15,420 nt of DNA, taken from an uncultured Clostridia bacterium (GTDB taxonomy: Bacteria > Bacillota > Clostridia > Christensenellales > Borkfalkiaceae). Every line of letters begins with the position of its first letter. The first letter of the stretch is position 1. The stretch lies in the NCBI GenBank assembly GCA_947177825.1, contig CAMWWA010000015.1, forward strand, positions 1-15,420. Direction: 5' to 3'. Shown here piece by piece: positions 6,760 to 13,447 of this stretch. The notes beneath the pieces were generated by a model. It saw nothing but the letters and a program-made list of their open reading frames with translations. It searched no databases and was not told the DNA's origin. Both the position numbers and the translations under genes were made by a program.

Positions 6760-7697
6760 AATACGCCGATATGCACTGCGATACCGTAACCGTCTGCTGT
6801 GACGCGGACGGGGAACCGTACGGTTTCAGCGGTCAGATAAACTTGAAAAAATTGCGTGAAAGCGGCTGCTCGGCGCAGTGCTTTGCAATCTTTACGGAAG
6901 GCAAAAATTCCTCCGCGGACTTTAAAAGGTACGCGGAGTTTTATAGTGCTAAATTTGCAAATAACCCCCTTATATTGCCCGTCCAACGCTATTCGGACAT
7001 GCAAAAAGCGCAAAACGGGGGCAAAATTGCCGCAATACTTACGGTTGAAAATCTCGGCTTTACGGGAGGCGATTTAAGCGTAATTCCCGACCTGAAAAAG
7101 CTCGGCGTGCATATGGCTTCGCTCGTGTGGAACAACGCCAACTGCTTTGCCTATCCCAACCTGATTTTCGAGGGCGGCAAGCCGCTGTTCGAGGCAAGGG
7201 AAAAGCGCGGACTGACCGCCCTTGGCAAGGACGCCGTGCGCGCTTTAAACGATAACAAAATCATAGTGGATATTTCCCACCTGTCGGACGGCGGTGCGGA
7301 GGACGTTTTGAATATTTCAAACGCGCCAATCGTCGCAAGCCATTCCAACTGCGCCGCGGTGTGCAACGTCTGCCGCAACCTTACCGACGGACAGCTTAAA
7401 AAGATAGCCGAAAGCGGAGGCGTTGCGGGGTTGAATTTCTGCCGCGATTTCGTGGGCGGAGAAAGCGCGTTCGAAAGTCTTTGCCTGCACCTGAAGCACA
7501 TGATAAAAGTCGGCGGCGAGGACCTGCCCGCGCTGGGCAGCGACTTTGACGGAATACCGCCTTACGAGGAGCTGGGCGGCTGCGAAAAGGTGCAAAGTCT
7601 TCTGGAGTATTTTGCGCACAGCGGAATTCCGCCGCGCGTGCTCGACAAGGTTGCGTACGGTAATTTCGCAAGGGTTTTCAAAGAAGTAGTCGGATAA
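6747..7697 (+). CDS. Membrane dipeptidase (renal dipeptidase family, M19)
   Basis: This is a zinc-dependent dipeptidase of the amidohydrolase-like M19 family, 316 residues, predicted to hydrolyse dipeptides, possibly including D-amino-acid or cell-wall-derived ones. The binuclear zinc ligands match the family: His10 and Asp12 (DMHCDT), bridging Glu101 (LTVENLGF), His178 (VDISHLSDGG) and His199 (VASHSN). Further conserved sites are Arg233 (NFCRDF) and Asp266 (LGSDFDGI). There is no signal peptide or lipobox, so it is probably cytoplasmic despite the family name. The start at 6747 leaves nine residues before the HxD motif, as usual. The nearest Shine-Dalgarno (AAGGA 6726–6730) is 16 nt away, so initiation probably depends on ribosomes terminating on spoVM, which it overlaps by 13 nt. 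Confidence 0.93.
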   Translation: MPQIKYADMHCDTVTVCCDADGEPYGFSGQINLKKLRESGCSAQCFAIFTEGKNSSADFKRYAEFYSAKFANNPLILPVQRYSDMQKAQNGGKIAAILTVENLGFTGGDLSVIPDLKKLGVHMASLVWNNANCFAYPNLIFEGGKPLFEAREKRGLTALGKDAVRALNDNKIIVDISHLSDGGAEDVLNISNAPIVASHSNCAAVCNVCRNLTDGQLKKIAESGGVAGLNFCRDFVGGESAFESLCLHLKHMIKVGGEDLPALGSDFDGIPPYEELGGCEKVQSLLEYFAHSGIPPRVLDKVAYGNFARVFKEVVG

Positions 7698-7700
7698 TAA

Positions 7701-7729
7701 TTGCAAAATTCGCGGCGGTGTGATAGAAT
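7701..7729 (+). promoter_or_regulatory. Promoter P1 upstream of the LRR lipoprotein
   Basis: TTGCAA (7701–7706), a 17-bp spacer and TAGAAT (7724–7729), preceded by TGA, which fits an extended -10 (TGn). The start codon is only 10 nt after the -10 hexamer, so the transcript would begin almost at the ATG. The element shares AAAATTCGC and TAGAATATT with promoter P2 at 13380. Confidence 0.6.
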
Positions 7730-7738
7730 ATTTACGTT

Positions 7739-8539
7739 ATGAAAAAGCTTGCTGTTGCCGCTCTTTCGGCGGCGTGTATACTTTCGGCAGCCGTGTTCGG
7801 CGGTTGCGATTCGGGCGAAGCGACGGTCAACTATAAGCTGTCGGAGGACGGAACGCACTATATAGTTTCGGGCGTCACGGGCAACCTGCGCGCGCTTACC
7901 CGTTACGACGTGCCTTCGACCTACTGCGAGGAGGAGGGCGGACAGGCTCTGCCCGTCACCGAAATAGGCAACGACGCCTTTATGAATTGCACGCGCCTTT
8001 CCGAAGTCACTATTCCAGACACGGTTACGCGCATAGGCGGCCGCGCGTTTGCAAGGTGCGCGCTCGAATACGTTACAATTCCCGAAAGCGTTATAACCAT
8101 TGACTTCTGCGCGTTTGGCGATAACAGTTACTTAAAAGAAATCACCGTTCCTGAGAGCGTTGAGTTTTTGGGCGAGCTGGCGTTTTACAGATGTACCTCG
8201 CTGAAAACGGCGGTCGTAAAGGCGAATATCGAAATGCTCGGATACCGCACGTTCTTTAACAGCGCCTATTCACATGCGCAGACCCTTTACATCAATTCAA
8301 TGCTCGAAAAAGTTTATCTGCCGTCAACGCTCAAAAAGATTCACGTTTCGGCGCTCGCGGGCAACAAGATAACCGATATCTATTTTGCCGGCAGCGAAGA
8401 GCAGTGGAACCAGATGTATTTCTATGATGTTGTAAAAAAAGTGGTGGACGGACAGGAGACTGAGGAAACGGAAGAAAGGAAATACGATAAGAAGTATGTT
8501 ATGGGGGCTGCGCAAGTCCATTTCAATTCGGAATTTTAA
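7739..8539 (+). CDS. Predicted surface lipoprotein with BspA-type leucine-rich repeats (LRR_5)
   Basis: The product is 266 residues. The N-terminus has two lysines, a hydrophobic stretch (4–20) and a lipobox-like FGGC ending at Cys23, so a lipid-anchored extracellular protein is likely, though Phe at -3 is not the commonest residue. From ~70 to 215 run repeats of the BspA/LRR_5 type: VTEIGNDAFMNCTRLSEVTIP, TVTRIGGRAFARC-LEYVTIP, SVITIDFCAFGDNSYLKEITVP, SVEFLGELAFYRCTSLKTAVV and a later copy ending VYLPSTLKKI. The closing DIYFAGSEEQWNQM is also typical of the family. An acidic stretch (TEETEER) precedes the C-terminus. The ligand is unknown; such proteins are often surface or adhesion factors in gut bacteria. 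No Shine-Dalgarno is visible. It interrupts the usual spoVM–rpmB neighbourhood, as does the dipeptidase. Confidence 0.87.
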   Translation: MKKLAVAALSAACILSAAVFGGCDSGEATVNYKLSEDGTHYIVSGVTGNLRALTRYDVPSTYCEEEGGQALPVTEIGNDAFMNCTRLSEVTIPDTVTRIGGRAFARCALEYVTIPESVITIDFCAFGDNSYLKEITVPESVEFLGELAFYRCTSLKTAVVKANIEMLGYRTFFNSAYSHAQTLYINSMLEKVYLPSTLKKIHVSALAGNKITDIYFAGSEEQWNQMYFYDVVKKVVDGQETEETEERKYDKKYVMGAAQVHFNSEF

Positions 8540-8554
8540 TTTAAAAACAAAAAC

Positions 8555-8590
8555 GCCGTGCGCTTAAACTAAGCGCACGGCACTTTTTTA
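8555..8590. terminator. Bidirectional intrinsic terminator between convergent LRR gene and rpmB
   Basis: A perfect 11-bp GC-rich stem (GCCGTGCGCTT at 8555–8565 with AAGCGCACGGC at 8571–8581) closes a 5-nt loop AAACT. On the plus strand it is followed by ACTTTTTTA. On the minus strand it is followed by the complement of the A-rich run at 8541–8553, also a T tract. It fits both converging genes. Confidence 0.9.
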
Positions 8591-8597
8591 ATTCAAT

Positions 8598-8783
8598 TTA
8601 CGCTCTATCCACGGTTTTAAGGCATCTGGTGCAAACGTAATCGTTTACGGTCTTGCCTTCCGCATTAACGTAGGAAACTTTCTGAACGTTAGCTTTGAAC
8701 GTTCTTCTGGTTCTTCTCTTGGAGTGGCTGACGTTGTTACCCGTCGTCTGGCCCTTACCGCATACGCTACATACTCTGGACAT
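8598..8783 (-). CDS. rpmB: 50S ribosomal protein L28 (zinc-ribbon C+ form)
   Basis: Structural protein of the large ribosomal subunit, 61 residues, normal for the family. It begins MSRVCSVCGKG and has the basic middle NNVSHSKRRTRRTFKAN typical of L28. Two CxxC pairs, Cys5/Cys8 and Cys51/Cys54, form the zinc-binding C+ version. The start at 8783 is set by GGGAGG (complement of 8793–8798) 9 nt upstream; a longer in-frame extension to 8861 has no family counterpart. Its inverted orientation between the spoVM region and asp23 is the same as in Bacillus subtilis. Confidence 0.96.
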   Translation of the reverse strand: MSRVCSVCGKGQTTGNNVSHSKRRTRRTFKANVQKVSYVNAEGKTVNDYVCTRCLKTVDRA

Positions 8784-8863
8784 TTTATTTTTCCTCCCGC
8801 AAAGGTAATTTTTCTTAATTTTAAAGGTTAAAAATAACGCCGCATTTGTCATACAGCTCATCT

Positions 8864-8892
8864 ATCATATCACGGCGTTTAAAAAAAATCAA
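8864..8892 (-). promoter_or_regulatory. Promoter of rpmB
   Basis: Read on the minus strand: TTGATT (complement of 8887–8892), a 17-bp spacer containing a T run, and TATGAT (complement of 8864–8869). This gives an rpmB leader of roughly 70 nt ending in the GGGAGG ribosome binding site. Confidence 0.65.
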
Positions 8893-8986
8893 ACAAAAAA
8901 GCGTAAAACGATTAAATTTTTTTAACTTTATTCAAAATAAGTTTGAACGAAAGCAAATAAAATTCAACAAAATGTATAGAAAGTAC

Positions 8987-9015
8987 TTGCCAAAACTTTA
9001 AAAACAGTTTAAAAT
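8987..9015 (+). promoter_or_regulatory. Promoter of asp23 (and fakA)
   Basis: TTGCCA (8987–8992), a 17-bp spacer and TAAAAT (9010–9015). Transcription would start near 9022, leaving a leader of about 80 nt before the asp23 ATG. Confidence 0.6.
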
Positions 9016-9021
9016 CTATTT

Positions 9022-9104
9022 GTATAGTTTTAATTATTCGGCAACAGGGCGCACAGCCCGTAATTCGTTTGTCTGTTTAAACGGGCAACGGGAAGGATTA
9101 TTTT
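9022..9104 (+). promoter_or_regulatory. Leader of asp23 with two alternative hairpins
   Basis: GGGC (9047–9050) can pair with GCCC (9056–9059) in a small hairpin. The same GCCC, as part of GCCCGT (9056–9061), can instead pair with ACGGGC (9081–9086), close to the Shine-Dalgarno AAGGA (9093–9097). The two pairings exclude each other. No known riboswitch class is recognised, and the stems are short. Confidence 0.35.
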
Positions 9105-9452
9105 ATGTCTGTTAATACAAGCAACGTATACGGTAAAATTTCCATATCGGATTTAGCCATAGCAAAGGTGGCGGCAAACGCCGCGCTCGAATGCTACGGC
9201 ATTGTTGATACCGTTTCGCGCCGCGTTACGGATACCGTGTCGGAATTATTGAAAAGACAGTCGGGTAAGGGCGTAAAGGTCGTTACCAACGGCGACAGAA
9301 TCTATATTGACGTATACGTTATTATTAAATACGGCGTATCCATCAACGCGGTTGCCGAAAGTCTTAAAGAAGGAATTAAATACAAGGTTGAAAAGTTTAC
9401 GGGTATGATTGTGGACACCGTAAACGTCAACATCATAGGAGTTAAACTTTAA
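9105..9452 (+). CDS. Asp23/Gls24 family envelope stress protein (YloU-like)
   Basis: A 115-residue member of the Asp23/Gls24 family, small alkaline-shock-type proteins linked to envelope homeostasis in Gram-positive bacteria. Typical features are GKISISDLAIAKVAANAALECYGIV at the N-terminal third, a variable centre (RRVTDTVSELLKRQSGKGVKV), and the beta-strand block IYIDVYVIIKYGVSINAVAESLKEGIKYKVEKFTGM followed by VDTVNVNIIGVKL. The Shine-Dalgarno AAGGA at 9093–9097 is 7 nt before the ATG. It stands upstream of fakA as yloU stands before yloV in Bacillus. The stop codon is in the loop of a 12-bp hairpin. Confidence 0.93.
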   Translation: MSVNTSNVYGKISISDLAIAKVAANAALECYGIVDTVSRRVTDTVSELLKRQSGKGVKVVTNGDRIYIDVYVIIKYGVSINAVAESLKEGIKYKVEKFTGMIVDTVNVNIIGVKL

Positions 9453-9474
9453 ATTGCAAGTTTAACTCCCTTTT
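9438..9474 (+). terminator. Hairpin over the asp23 stop codon, possible terminator or attenuator
   Basis: A perfect 12-bp stem: GGAGTTAAACTT (9438–9449) pairs with AAGTTTAACTCC (9458–9469). The 8-nt loop starts with the asp23 stop TAA, and CTTTT follows. The stem is AT-rich and the T run short, so termination is probably partial; a terminating ribosome would block folding. Confidence 0.5.
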
Positions 9475-9478
9475 GCGT

Positions 9479-9510
9479 GCGGAAAAAGACGTTTCCGCTT
9501 TTAAATGTTT
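9479..9510 (+). terminator. Second hairpin between asp23 and fakA, possible terminator or attenuator
   Basis: GCGGAAA (9479–9485) pairs with TTTCCGC (9492–9498) around AAGACG, followed by TTTTAAATGTTTTT. It lies 10 nt after the first hairpin and just before the fakA ribosome binding site AAGGAG (9513–9518), so some read-through into fakA is expected. Confidence 0.5.
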
Positions 9511-9523
9511 TTAAGGAGTAAAA

Positions 9524-11170
9524 ATGCAGAAAACACTCAACAGCACCGAATTCCGCAAAATGGTTGCTTCCGGTGCCAGAATGCTTGAAATAAACAGGGC
9601 GGATATAGACGCGAAAAACGTCTTCCCCGTGCCCGACGGTGACACGGGTACCAATATGTCGCTCACTTTGCAGTCGGCGGTAAAGGAGATGAACGCGTGT
9701 TCGTCCAACCGCTTCCAGGAAATTTGCGACGCCGTTTCCAAGGGCGCGCTGCGCGGCGCAAGGGGTAACTCGGGCGTAATTTCCTCCCAGATTTTCAGGG
9801 GAATTTGCTCGGTCATAAAGGACTGTAACCAGAATTTCGATACGAAAACCTTTGCCAAGGCTTTAGAAGCGGGCACAAAGGTTGCATATTCCGCCGTTTC
9901 CATTCCCAAGGAAGGCACCATTTTAACGGTCATCAGACTGATGAGCGAGTCGGCTTCCAAGCTGGCTTCCAAGAATAAGGACTTCGTTGACTTTTTTAAA
10001 GCGTTAATCGCAGTGGGCGACGAAGCGCTTGCGCAGACTCCAGAACTTCTGCCCGTCCTTAAAAAGGCGGGAGTGGTCGATTCGGGCGGCTACGGCTTAA
10101 TGGTAATTATGCGCGGCTTCCTTGCGGCGATTTCGGGCGAGGATATCGTCACCGATATTCCCACCGAAGTGCAGGTCAAGGAAAAGGAGCCCGACTTCGA
10201 CGACAACTCCGACATAATAAATCTCGACCTGGGCGAAATCGAGTTCGCTTACTGCACCGAGTTTTTCGTAATAAATTTGAAGCAGCAGACCACGCTTGCC
10301 GATATCGATAAGTTAAAGGAAAAGCTTATGAGCATCGGCGATTCGGTCATCTGCATAGGCGATTTGGAATTTATCAAGGTGCACGTGCACACCAACACGC
10401 CGGGCGTCGCGCTTACTTACGCGCTGGAGCTGGGCGAGCTTGACAGACTTAAAATCGAAAACATGCTGGAAGAGAACCGCCAGCTGAAAAAGAAGCTCGA
10501 AGCCGAAAAGAAGGCTATGGGCATGCTTGCGATTTGCGCGGGCGAGGGACTTGCCGAAATTTTCAAGGACCTCATGGTAGACAGGGTTATAGAGGGCGGT
10601 CAGACAATGAACCCCTCTGCGCAGGACATTGCGGACGCGGTGCAGAAGATAAACGCTTCCAACGTCTTCGTGTTCCCCAACAACTCCAACATTATTCTTG
10701 CGGCGGAGCAGGCAAAGGGGCTTGTCAACAACCGCACCATTCACGTTATTCCCACCAAGAACGTGCCCCAGGGCTTTGCGGCGGCGCTGGTGTTCAATCC
10801 CGAGGCGGGCGTGCCCGAAAACAAGACCAATATGACGCACTCTATAGACAACGTTGCGGCAGGTCAGGTCACCTACGCGGTGCGCAATACCACCATGAAC
10901 GGCTTCAAGCTTAAGGAGGGCGACATTATAGGTCTTAACTCCAAAAAGATTCTGGCAAAGGGCTCCAACGTCGACGACACGACGCTTGACCTCATAAGAA
11001 AGATGAAGACTGCCGAGCACGAAATGATTACGCTCTACTACGGCGAGGGAGTGGACGAAGCTTCGGCGGAGGCGCTTGCGGCTAAGGTTTCCGAAGCGTT
11101 CCCCGACTGCGACGTGGATTTCCACTACGGCGGGCAGCCCGTTTACTACTATATGGTAAGCTTAGAGTAA
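9524..11170 (+). CDS. fakA: Fatty acid kinase catalytic subunit FakA (DAK2/YloV family)
   Basis: FakA phosphorylates fatty acids bound to FakB proteins, giving acyl-phosphates for phospholipid synthesis. The product is 548 residues, the usual length. The N-terminal DhaL-type ATP-binding domain (1–~200) contains NVFPVPDGDTGTNM (32–45) with magnesium-binding Asp38 and Asp40, GARGNSGVISSQ (78–89) and DSGGYG (186–191). The middle domain carries FAYCTEFF (241–248) and KVHVHTNTPG with His287 and His289. A short charged helix rich in Glu/Lys/Leu (~300–330) links to the C-terminal domain. No fakB is in the window. AAGGAG at 9513–9518 gives a clear start. Expression may be tuned by the two hairpins upstream. 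The 120-bp repeat element begins 2 nt after the stop. Confidence 0.94.
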   Translation: MQKTLNSTEFRKMVASGARMLEINRADIDAKNVFPVPDGDTGTNMSLTLQSAVKEMNACSSNRFQEICDAVSKGALRGARGNSGVISSQIFRGICSVIKDCNQNFDTKTFAKALEAGTKVAYSAVSIPKEGTILTVIRLMSESASKLASKNKDFVDFFKALIAVGDEALAQTPELLPVLKKAGVVDSGGYGLMVIMRGFLAAISGEDIVTDIPTEVQVKEKEPDFDDNSDIINLDLGEIEFAYCTEFFVINLKQQTTLADIDKLKEKLMSIGDSVICIGDLEFIKVHVHTNTPGVALTYALELGELDRLKIENMLEENRQLKKKLEAEKKAMGMLAICAGEGLAEIFKDLMVDRVIEGGQTMNPSAQDIADAVQKINASNVFVFPNNSNIILAAEQAKGLVNNRTIHVIPTKNVPQGFAAALVFNPEAGVPENKTNMTHSIDNVAAGQVTYAVRNTTMNGFKLKEGDIIGLNSKKILAKGSNVDDTTLDLIRKMKTAEHEMITLYYGEGVDEASAEALAAKVSEAFPDCDVDFHYGGQPVYYYMVSLE

Positions 11171-11172
11171 GG

Positions 11173-11292
11173 CTCGAATTATTTACGGCGCAATACTGTG
11201 TCGCGAAATGCTCGCCCTCGGTTGTGTACTTCTGTGTACACTCCCGTCGGGTCTGCGCTTCCGCTCCTTGTCTTGCTTGTAACTAATCCGAG
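11173..11292 (+). repeat. Dispersed inverted-repeat element, copy B (120 bp)
   Basis: Terminal inverted repeats CTCGAATTATTTAC (11173–11186) and GTAACTAATCCGAG (11279–11292) are complementary at 12 of 14 positions. The core at 11224–11245 has one change from copy A at 5307–5328, and the order of short blocks (GGCGCA, CTG, TGTACTTC, ACTCCC, CCTTG, TTGCTT) is the same across both copies. It lies in the same orientation relative to the upstream gene and starts 2 nt after the fakA stop codon. The GC stem near the left end of copy A is not conserved here. Confidence 0.8.
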
Positions 11293-11327
11293 GGGTAGAG
11301 GTAAAAATATCAGAATAGAAAATCAAA

Positions 11328-11357
11328 AGGGAAGCCCAACGCTTCCCTATATTTTTA
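11328..11357 (+). terminator. Intrinsic terminator between fakA and recG
   Basis: AGGGAAGC (11328–11335) pairs with GCTTCCCT (11341–11348) around CCAAC, followed by ATATTTTTAG. It should end transcription of fakA. It lies only ~8 nt before the recG ATG, so recG needs read-through or initiation within this hairpin region. Confidence 0.65.
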
Positions 11358-11364
11358 GACGGTT

Positions 11365-13371
11365 ATGAAACTGACGGATTTGAAGTACGTGTCCGAGGCG
11401 CGTGAAAAGCAATTCAATAAAATGGGAGTGTTCTCGCAGGAAGATTTGGTGCGGCTGTATCCGCGCGACTTCCTCGATTTGACGCGCACCAACTCCATTT
11501 TCGAAGCCTACCACAACTCCAAAATTTTAATCGCGTGCGAGGTGCTGAACGTCGAAAATAACCGCTACGCGCGCCGCCCCTACGTCAAGGCGCTGTGCCG
11601 TCAGGGCGAGGGGCTGTTTCAGGCAATCTGGTTCAACCAGCCGTACGTTGCAACCAAGCTTACGACGGGTGAATTTCTCTTTTACGGCAGGGTGCAGAAC
11701 AAGTACGGTATGGGCGCGTCGCTCGTCAACCCCACGTTCGAAAAGTGCGACAAGGTGCGCAATCTTCAGGGCATACTGCCCGTCTATCCGCTGTCGGGTA
11801 CGCTCACGCAGGGCGCGGTCCGCACGGCGGTAAGGCAGGCGCTGAAAAACTTAAATATAGCCAGCGCAATTCCTCTGCCGCTTCAACGCAAATACGGACT
11901 TTCGCCCCTCAAAGAAGCGTATAATAAGCTGCATAATCCCCTTTCGCAGGGGGATATTGACGGGGCAAGCGAGAGAATTGCGGTGGAGGAGTACTTTCTG
12001 CTCGTCTCCGCGTTCAAGGTTATAAAGGGCGACGGCGAGATTGCAAGGCTCAACAAATACTCCGTTACCGACCAAAATATCAGTGCGTTTTTAAGCCGCT
12101 TCCCCTTCGAATTTACCGACGGACAGAAGGGCGCGGTCGGCGAGATTATTTCCGACCTGCGCTCGCCCAAAATTATGAACAGGCTGTTGCAGGGCGACGT
12201 CGGTTGCGGCAAGACGGCGGTTGCGCTGACCGCGGTATACGCCGCGCTTAAATCGGGATATCAGGCGGCAATGCTTGCGCCTACCGAGGTGCTTGCCCGC
12301 CAGAATGCCGAACAGCTTAAAAAATATCTGCCCGAATATAACGTGCGCTTTCTGTCGGGCTCGACCTCCGCGGCGGAAAAACGTGAGATTAAGGCAGGCT
12401 TGAAGGACGGCACGGTAAACGCCGTCTGCGGTACTCACGCCGTGTTGCAAAAGGACGTTTATTTCAAAAATCTTTCGCTCGTCGTCTGCGACGAACAGCA
12501 GCGTTTCGGCGTGGCGCAAAGGTCGGCGCTCACCGAAAAGGGCGATGGCTGCGACTGCCTCGTAATGAGCGCAACGCCCATTCCCAGAACGCTTTCGCTC
12601 GTCTTTTACGGCGACCTGGACGTCACAACAATAAAGGAAAAACCGCGTTTGAGGCAGGATATATCCACTTCAATCATAAAAGAGAGCAAATACGCGGATA
12701 TGCTCAACTGGATAGGCGGCGAGACAAAGCGCGGCAGGCAGGCTTATTTCGTCTGTCCCAAAATCGAGGGCGACGACGAGGGCACGGTTATGTCCGTCAC
12801 CGAGCTTTTGGAGGATTTGCAAAAGGCGCTGCCCACGGTGCGCTTCGGGCTCCTGCACGGCAAGATGAACGACAAGAAGAAGGACGAGGTGATGGCGGCG
12901 TTCAAAAACAAGGAGTACGACTGCCTTGTTTCCACCACGGTTATAGAGGTGGGCGTGGACGTTCCCGACGCCACCGTTATGGTAATTTACAATGCCGACA
13001 GATTCGGGCTTTCGCAGCTGCACCAGCTCCGCGGAAGAGTGGGCAGGGGGAGCGTGAAGAGCTATTGCTTCCTGCTTTCGGACAACGATTCCGATATTGC
13101 CAGGGAGAGGCTTGCGGTACTCAAAAACAATTCGGACGGCTTTGCCATTGCCGAGTTCGACTTGAAGCTGAGGGGCGGCGGCGACTTTATGGGTACGCGC
13201 CAGAGCGGCAGAATTCTGACCGAGCTCAAAAATCTGCGCTTTCCCGTTTCGGCGGTGTTTACGGCAAAGGCTATTTCGGACGACGCGTTTTCGGGCGCGT
13301 TCGATACGACCGAGCTGCGCCGCGCCGCACTCCGGAAGTACGACAGCTTAAAGGACGTAATTTTGAACTGA
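11365..13371 (+). CDS. recG: ATP-dependent DNA helicase RecG
   Basis: RecG remodels stalled replication forks and branched DNA. The product is 668 residues, a little under the usual ~680–700. An N-terminal wedge/OB-fold domain (~1–230) is followed by the superfamily 2 helicase core: GDVGCGKT Walker A (277–284), DEQQRFGV (376–383; the family more often has DEQH), SATPIPRTL (402–410), then TTVIEVGVDVPDATVMVIYNAD, FGLSQLHQLRGRVGRG (motif VI) and the TRG-like end region with GTRQSGR. The helix-hairpin GVG region at the N-terminus is poorly conserved (VSEAREKQF). The start at 11365 fits the family but has no Shine-Dalgarno, and a terminator hairpin ends just upstream. rsmD and coaD, often next, are absent. 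Confidence 0.95.
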   Translation: MKLTDLKYVSEAREKQFNKMGVFSQEDLVRLYPRDFLDLTRTNSIFEAYHNSKILIACEVLNVENNRYARRPYVKALCRQGEGLFQAIWFNQPYVATKLTTGEFLFYGRVQNKYGMGASLVNPTFEKCDKVRNLQGILPVYPLSGTLTQGAVRTAVRQALKNLNIASAIPLPLQRKYGLSPLKEAYNKLHNPLSQGDIDGASERIAVEEYFLLVSAFKVIKGDGEIARLNKYSVTDQNISAFLSRFPFEFTDGQKGAVGEIISDLRSPKIMNRLLQGDVGCGKTAVALTAVYAALKSGYQAAMLAPTEVLARQNAEQLKKYLPEYNVRFLSGSTSAAEKREIKAGLKDGTVNAVCGTHAVLQKDVYFKNLSLVVCDEQQRFGVAQRSALTEKGDGCDCLVMSATPIPRTLSLVFYGDLDVTTIKEKPRLRQDISTSIIKESKYADMLNWIGGETKRGRQAYFVCPKIEGDDEGTVMSVTELLEDLQKALPTVRFGLLHGKMNDKKKDEVMAAFKNKEYDCLVSTTVIEVGVDVPDATVMVIYNADRFGLSQLHQLRGRVGRGSVKSYCFLLSDNDSDIARERLAVLKNNSDGFAIAEFDLKLRGGGDFMGTRQSGRILTELKNLRFPVSAVFTAKAISDDAFSGAFDTTELRRAALRKYDSLKDVILN

Positions 13372-13379
13372 TTTGTCTA

Positions 13380-13408
13380 TTGACAAAATTCGCTGCTTTT
13401 GTTAGAAT
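13380..13408 (+). promoter_or_regulatory. Promoter P2 of the SGNH esterase lipoprotein gene
   Basis: Perfect -35 TTGACA (13380–13385), a 17-bp spacer and TAGAAT (13403–13408) preceded by TGT (extended -10). It starts 9 bp after the recG stop, so this gene is likely its own unit. It is closely similar to P3 at 15380 and partly to P1 at 7701. Confidence 0.8.
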
Positions 13409-13434
13409 ATTAATATAATAATTATGAAAGAAAT

Positions 13435-13442
13435 AAAGGGGG
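13435..13442 (+). promoter_or_regulatory. Ribosome binding site that fixes the esterase start
   Basis: AAAGGGGG lies 5 nt before ATG 13448. The earlier in-frame ATG at 13424 has no such site and would put eight charged residues (MKEIKGDI) ahead of an otherwise canonical lipoprotein signal. Confidence 0.85.
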
Positions 13443-13447
13443 ATATT

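Larger units (their letters stand above)
8784..9104. other. AT-rich divergent intergenic region between rpmB and asp23
   Basis: This 321-bp stretch has no credible gene. It holds the rpmB promoter and leader (minus strand), a very AT-rich centre (about 8880–8985) with A and T tracts but no recognised element, the asp23 promoter and a GC-richer asp23 leader. AACGCCG (8836–8842) and CGGCGTT (8873–8879) form a 7-bp inverted repeat that brackets the rpmB -10. Confidence 0.8.

Noticed and set aside
8784..8861. Longer start for rpmB
   Set aside because: The extra 26 residues overlap the promoter/leader region and are not part of L28; GGGAGG precedes the start at 8783.
8836..8879. Inverted repeat AACGCCG/CGGCGTT around the rpmB -10 as an operator
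   Set aside because: Only 7 bp per arm with a 30-bp gap; not strong enough to call a regulator site.
10313..11125. Long antisense open frame (270 codons) opposite fakA
   Set aside because: Histidine/valine/arginine-rich composition typical of the reverse strand of a GC-rich gene, no domain, no ribosome binding site; fakA on the other strand is unambiguous.
13424..13447. Earlier ATG for the esterase gene
   Set aside because: No ribosome binding site, and it would put acidic and basic residues ahead of a canonical lipoprotein signal; ATG 13448 has a strong site.
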